Below are positions 20,842 through 22,258 of a stretch of DNA of 22,258 bases, piece by piece. Position 1 is the first letter of the stretch, and each line of letters begins with the position of its first letter. This DNA is from VBDM01 sp035280025 (GTDB lineage Bacteria; Pseudomonadota; Gammaproteobacteria; Burkholderiales; SG8-39). Below the pieces are notes generated by a model. It searched no databases. It saw only the letters and a program-made list of their open reading frames with translations, and was not told where the DNA came from. A program made the translations under genes and the position numbers. Location: positions 1 to 22,258 of the forward strand of contig DATEGT010000116.1 in NCBI GenBank assembly GCA_035280025.1, given 5' to 3'.

Positions 20842-22128
20842 ATGCTCGATCCACAGCTCCTTCGTAACGATATCGACTCTGTGGCCCGGCGGCTGGCCGA
20901 GCGAGCCTTCACTCTGGACGTCGCGGGATTCCAGGCGATCGAGGAGCAGCGCAAGACCGTCCAGACCCGAACGCAGGAGCTGCAGGCTGCGCGCAATCAG
21001 CTCGCCAAGCGCGTCGGCCAGGCCAAGGCCAAAGGTGAAGACGTCGCCGGGGTGATGGCCGAGTCCAGTCAGGCCGGTGCAGAGCTCGCTGATCTCGAGA
21101 GACGCCTGGAGTCGGTCCGGCAGCAGATGCAGGATTTCATGCTGGGCGTGCCGAACATCCCCAACGAATCGGTACCCGCGGGAAAGTCATCCGAAAACAA
21201 CGTAGAGGTACGCAAGCTGGGGACGCCTCGCGCCTTCGAGTTCGCGCCCAAGGATCACGTCGATATCGGCGCCGGGCTGAGGTTGCTCGACTTCGACTCG
21301 GCGGCCAAGATCGCTGGAGCGCGTTTCGTCTTGATGAAAGGACCGCTCGCGCGCCTGCATCGCGCGATCACCCAGCTCATGCTCGACATCCACACGCAGG
21401 AGCACGGCTACACCGAGGTCTACGTGCCCTACCTCGTGAACGCGGACAGCATGCGCGGTACGGGGCAGCTGCCGAAGTTCGAGGCGGACCTGTTCGCCGT
21501 GCCTCGGGGGGACGAGGGAAAGCTCTACCTCATCCCCACCGCGGAGGTGCCCGTGACCAACATCATTCGCGACGAGATCGTCCCGCTCCAGGCGCTCCCG
21601 CTCAAGTTCGTCTGTCATTCTCCGTGCTTCAGGAGCGAGGCGGGATCGTACGGCAAGGACACGCGCGGGATGATCCGCAATCACCAGTTCGACAAAGTCG
21701 AGCTGGTCCAGGTCGTCCACCCGAAGGATTCCTACGAAGCGCTGGAGAAACTCACCGGGCACGCGGAGGAAATCCTCAAGCGCCTCGCGCTGCCCTATCG
21801 CGTCGTCAACCTGTGCACCGGGGACATGGGATTCGCGGCGGCAAAGACCTACGACATCGAGGTCTGGCTGCCCGGACAGAACGCCTACCGGGAAATTTCC
21901 TCTTGCAGCAACTTCGAGGCCTTCCAGGCGCGGCGCATGCAGGCGCGGTTCCGCAACGAAAAAGGCAAGCCGGAGCTCGTTCACACGCTCAACGGGTCCG
22001 GGCTCGCGGTCGGGCGCACCCTGGTCGCCGTCATGGAGAACTATCAGCGCGCAGACGGCGCGATCGACATTCCTTCTGCGCTGCAACCTTACCTGGGTCA
22101 CCTCAAGGTCATAGCCCCGCCAGGTTGA
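20842..22128 (+). CDS. serS: Seryl-tRNA synthetase
   Basis: SerS charges all serine tRNAs and the selenocysteine tRNA where present. The 428-residue protein has the usual length. Residues 30-100 form the long antiparallel coiled coil that grips the variable arm of tRNA-Ser. The class II catalytic core follows, with IPTAEVPVTN (231-240), motif 2 FRSEAGSYGKDTRGMIRNHQ (263-282), VELVQV and motif 3 around NGSGLAVGRTLVAVMENYQ (384-402). SSCSNFEAFQARR is the serine-pocket segment. ATG 20842 is three bases after the rarA stop, with only a weak ribosome binding site, so coupling is likely. A tRNA-Ser gene lies 25 bases downstream on the same strand with its own -10 box, placing enzyme and substrate side by side. 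Confidence 0.98.
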   Translation: MLDPQLLRNDIDSVARRLAERAFTLDVAGFQAIEEQRKTVQTRTQELQAARNQLAKRVGQAKAKGEDVAGVMAESSQAGAELADLERRLESVRQQMQDFMLGVPNIPNESVPAGKSSENNVEVRKLGTPRAFEFAPKDHVDIGAGLRLLDFDSAAKIAGARFVLMKGPLARLHRAITQLMLDIHTQEHGYTEVYVPYLVNADSMRGTGQLPKFEADLFAVPRGDEGKLYLIPTAEVPVTNIIRDEIVPLQALPLKFVCHSPCFRSEAGSYGKDTRGMIRNHQFDKVELVQVVHPKDSYEALEKLTGHAEEILKRLALPYRVVNLCTGDMGFAAAKTYDIEVWLPGQNAYREISSCSNFEAFQARRMQARFRNEKGKPELVHTLNGSGLAVGRTLVAVMENYQRADGAIDIPSALQPYLGHLKVIAPPG

Positions 22129-22134
22129 ACGCGC

Positions 22135-22143
22135 TGGTAAAAT
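22135..22143 (+). promoter_or_regulatory. Extended -10 promoter of the tRNA-Ser gene
   Basis: TGGTAAAAT fits TGn plus TAAAAT and lies in the 25-base gap after serS. It predicts transcription from about 22150, a few bases before the mature tRNA. No -35 match is seen inside the end of serS. Confidence 0.45.
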
Positions 22144-22153
22144 GCGCGCCACC

Positions 22154-22245
<92 letters not shown>

Positions 22246-22258
22246 ACCCGTCCCAAGA

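Noticed and set aside
18051..20867. A 938-codon open frame overlapping ftsK, lolA and rarA
   Set aside because: It runs in another frame through three confidently identified genes and is an Arg/Gly/Ala-rich shadow of them.

Overview
The window looks like 22 kb of chromosomal core from a GC-rich proteobacterium, most likely a betaproteobacterium. The grounds are the gene set and order: tsaE-amiC next to mutL-miaA, nadE-glnB, trxB-smr, and a Crp/Fnr gene followed by ftsK-lolA-rarA-serS. This is inference from gene content, since no rRNA is present. I see no transposase, integrase, phage gene or CRISPR array. Coding density is very high. No hairpin followed by a convincing T-run was found at any gene end.

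Layout. (1) 1-3108: a partial membrane protein with a cyclic-nucleotide-binding domain (minus) diverges from a LuxR-type response regulator (plus). The regulator converges on a six-helix hybrid histidine kinase (minus). The divergent spacer holds a perfect 18-bp palindrome. (2) 3207-8361: the mutL-miaA and tsaE-amiC pairs (minus), separated by an oppositely oriented DedA-family gene. tsaE overlaps the start of the divergent queG. (3) 8341-12026: queG and an RhlE-type DEAD-box helicase (plus), then a convergent COG3146/DUF482-type acyltransferase (minus). (4) 12128-14232: nadE and the PII gene glnB (plus). (5) 14240-15737: trxB followed by an Smr-domain gene (minus). (6) 15897-22243: Crp/Fnr regulator, ftsK, lolA, rarA, serS and a tRNA-Ser(CGA) gene.

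Most genes are housekeeping: tRNA modification (miaA, tsaE, queG), mismatch repair (mutL with an endonuclease-type C-terminus), cell-wall splitting and division (amiC, ftsK), lipoprotein sorting (lolA), redox (trxB), NAD synthesis and nitrogen sensing (nadE, glnB), recombination (rarA) and serine charging (serS with its tRNA). The most unusual observation is in nadE. Its glutaminase domain carries an in-frame tandem duplication of 26 residues that repeats the catalytic-cysteine motif. Next in interest are the possible signalling unit at the left end, a cluster of AT-rich rare codons inside tsaE, two predicted leaderless starts (dedA-like, nadE), a hairpin covering the ribosome binding site of the Crp/Fnr gene, and the 5'-to-5' overlap of tsaE and queG.
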